DNA of 6,517 nt from the NCBI GenBank assembly GCA_905198755.1, contig CAJKDR010000057.1, positions 1 through 6,517 of the forward strand, read 5' to 3'. Shown here piece by piece: positions 5,941 to 6,517 of this stretch. Position 1 is the first letter of the stretch; every line of letters begins with the position of its first letter. The notes under the pieces were generated by a model. It did not search any database. It was not told the DNA's origin and saw nothing but the letters and a program-made list of their open reading frames with translations. The translations under genes were made by a program, and so were the position numbers. Source of the stretch: an uncultured Clostridiaceae bacterium (GTDB lineage Bacteria; Bacillota; Clostridia; TANB77; CAG-508).

Positions 5941-6327
5941 GTGAAAAACAAAAAAATTTTTGATTTTATAGAAAGTTATGATATAATAATTCCAGTCCCG
6001 ATACACAAGAAAAGAATGAAGGAAAGAGGTTATAATCAAAGTGAGTTAATTGCGCAAGAATTATCCAAAATGGCAAATATAAAGTGCTATAAAGATATTT
6101 TGATTAAGATTAGAAACAATAAACCTCAAAGTACTTTAAATGGAAAAATGAGAAAGGAAAATGCAAAAAATGTATATAAATTAGAAAAAATAGAGAAAAT
6201 AACTAATAAAAGAATTCTACTATTTGATGATATTTATACAACAGGAGCAACTGTAAATTCGTGTATTCAGGAATTGAAAAAGGTAAAAGTAAAACAAATT
6301 GGAATATTAACCTTAGCGAAAGATTAA
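5941..6327 (+). pseudogene. comF: 5'-truncated ComF-family phosphoribosyltransferase
   Basis: ComF proteins couple a zinc-finger N-terminus to a type I phosphoribosyltransferase fold and are needed for DNA uptake in competent bacteria. Only the C-terminal half is here: YDIIIPVPIHKKRMKERGYNQSE (13-35), KPQSTLNGKMRKENAKNVY (60-78) and the PRPP-binding loop LLFDDIYTTGAT (93-104). The expected length is about 220-240 residues; 128 remain, and the cysteine motifs are missing. The GTG at 5941 has no Shine-Dalgarno site and looks like an internal valine codon: in-frame sequence back to about 5929 (CKFI before VKNKKI) still resembles ComF, and a stop lies at 5917. The break thus falls against the terminator T run of the pilin gene. 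It is probably a non-functional remnant unless read from elsewhere. The family identification is confident; loss of function is inferred. Confidence 0.75.
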
Positions 6328-6388
6328 AGGGATTGAAAAAGAAGAAGTGTCCCTGATTTGCAAGGAAAGGTAAGAAGGAGGAGAATAA

Positions 6389-6517
6389 GTGGAAGATTTG
6401 GTAGAGAGTATATTAGATTATATAAGATCAGATTATACAGATTATGCAATAATGCTTAATGGTGAGTGGGGAAGCGGTAAAACTTATTTTTGGAATAATA
6501 AAATTAAGCCTAAGATT
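6389..6517 (+). CDS. KAP-type P-loop NTPase, N-terminal fragment
   Basis: The gene starts at GTG behind a strong AAGGAGG (6375-6381) with 7 bases of spacing and runs off the window after 43 codons. Residues 19-35 read YAIMLNGEWGSGKTYFW, where GEWGSGKT (25-32) is the Walker A motif in the form typical of the KAP family, preceded by a short amphipathic segment and a hydrophobic strand. KAP NTPases are usually large, often membrane-associated, and are found in accessory and phage-defence settings. The 61 bases after comF show no clear terminator, so both could be on one transcript. Only the start is visible, so membrane segments, Walker B and any partner genes cannot be judged; another P-loop family with the same motif is possible. 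Confidence 0.7.
   Translation, partial: MEDLVESILDYIRSDYTDYAIMLNGEWGSGKTYFWNNKIKPKI

Noticed and set aside
6328..6388. Hairpin AGGGA...TCCCT after comF as a terminator
   Set aside because: The stem is only five bases with a long loop and no T run follows it.

Overview
The window is strongly AT-rich and reads in the standard code with strong AAGGAGG-type ribosome binding sites. The SleB-type cortex-lytic protein and the formate-tetrahydrofolate ligase sequence point to an endospore-forming, Clostridia-like Bacillota, probably an uncultured gut lineage. The species cannot be told from this sequence.

Left part (1 to about 2100) looks like phage or mobile-element DNA. A short divergent promoter region leads into a PIF1/Dda-like superfamily 1 helicase. 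Its reading frame stays open 258 bases upstream of the first usual start codon (GTG at 361), and that stretch encodes a helix-turn-helix-like segment. The next gene starts as an unrecognised phage-like protein and changes, in frame and near base 2102, into the C-terminal half of formate-tetrahydrofolate ligase (fhs). The catalytic P-loop half of the ligase is absent. This is a rearrangement, a prophage boundary or an assembly misjoin.

Middle part (2900 to 4040) is chromosome-like. A hairpin terminator after fhs also buries the ribosome binding site of sleB. After sleB a bidirectional terminator faces a small minus-strand XRE repressor-like gene. The 129 bases between that gene and the next one hold a good sigma-A promoter with a dyad centred on its -35 box.

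Right part (4039 to 6517) has two tandem prepilin-like paralogs, each with its own TTTACA-N17-TATAAT promoter, Shine-Dalgarno site and terminator. The second is broken by a net +1 frameshift near 5550-5558. Directly after its terminator lies a 5'-truncated comF (phosphoribosyltransferase half only), and the window ends in the start of a KAP-type P-loop NTPase.

Three of the recognisable genes are damaged or chimeric (fhs and comF lack their 5' halves, pilin 2 is frameshifted), and the helicase has no conventional start at its open end. This suggests a heavily rearranged accessory locus or an imperfect assembly. The best candidate for a coherent little-described unit is the XRE regulator plus the divergent pair of prepilin-like genes with dyad-flanked promoters. 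No pilus assembly ATPase, prepilin peptidase, integrase, tRNA or CRISPR array is visible.
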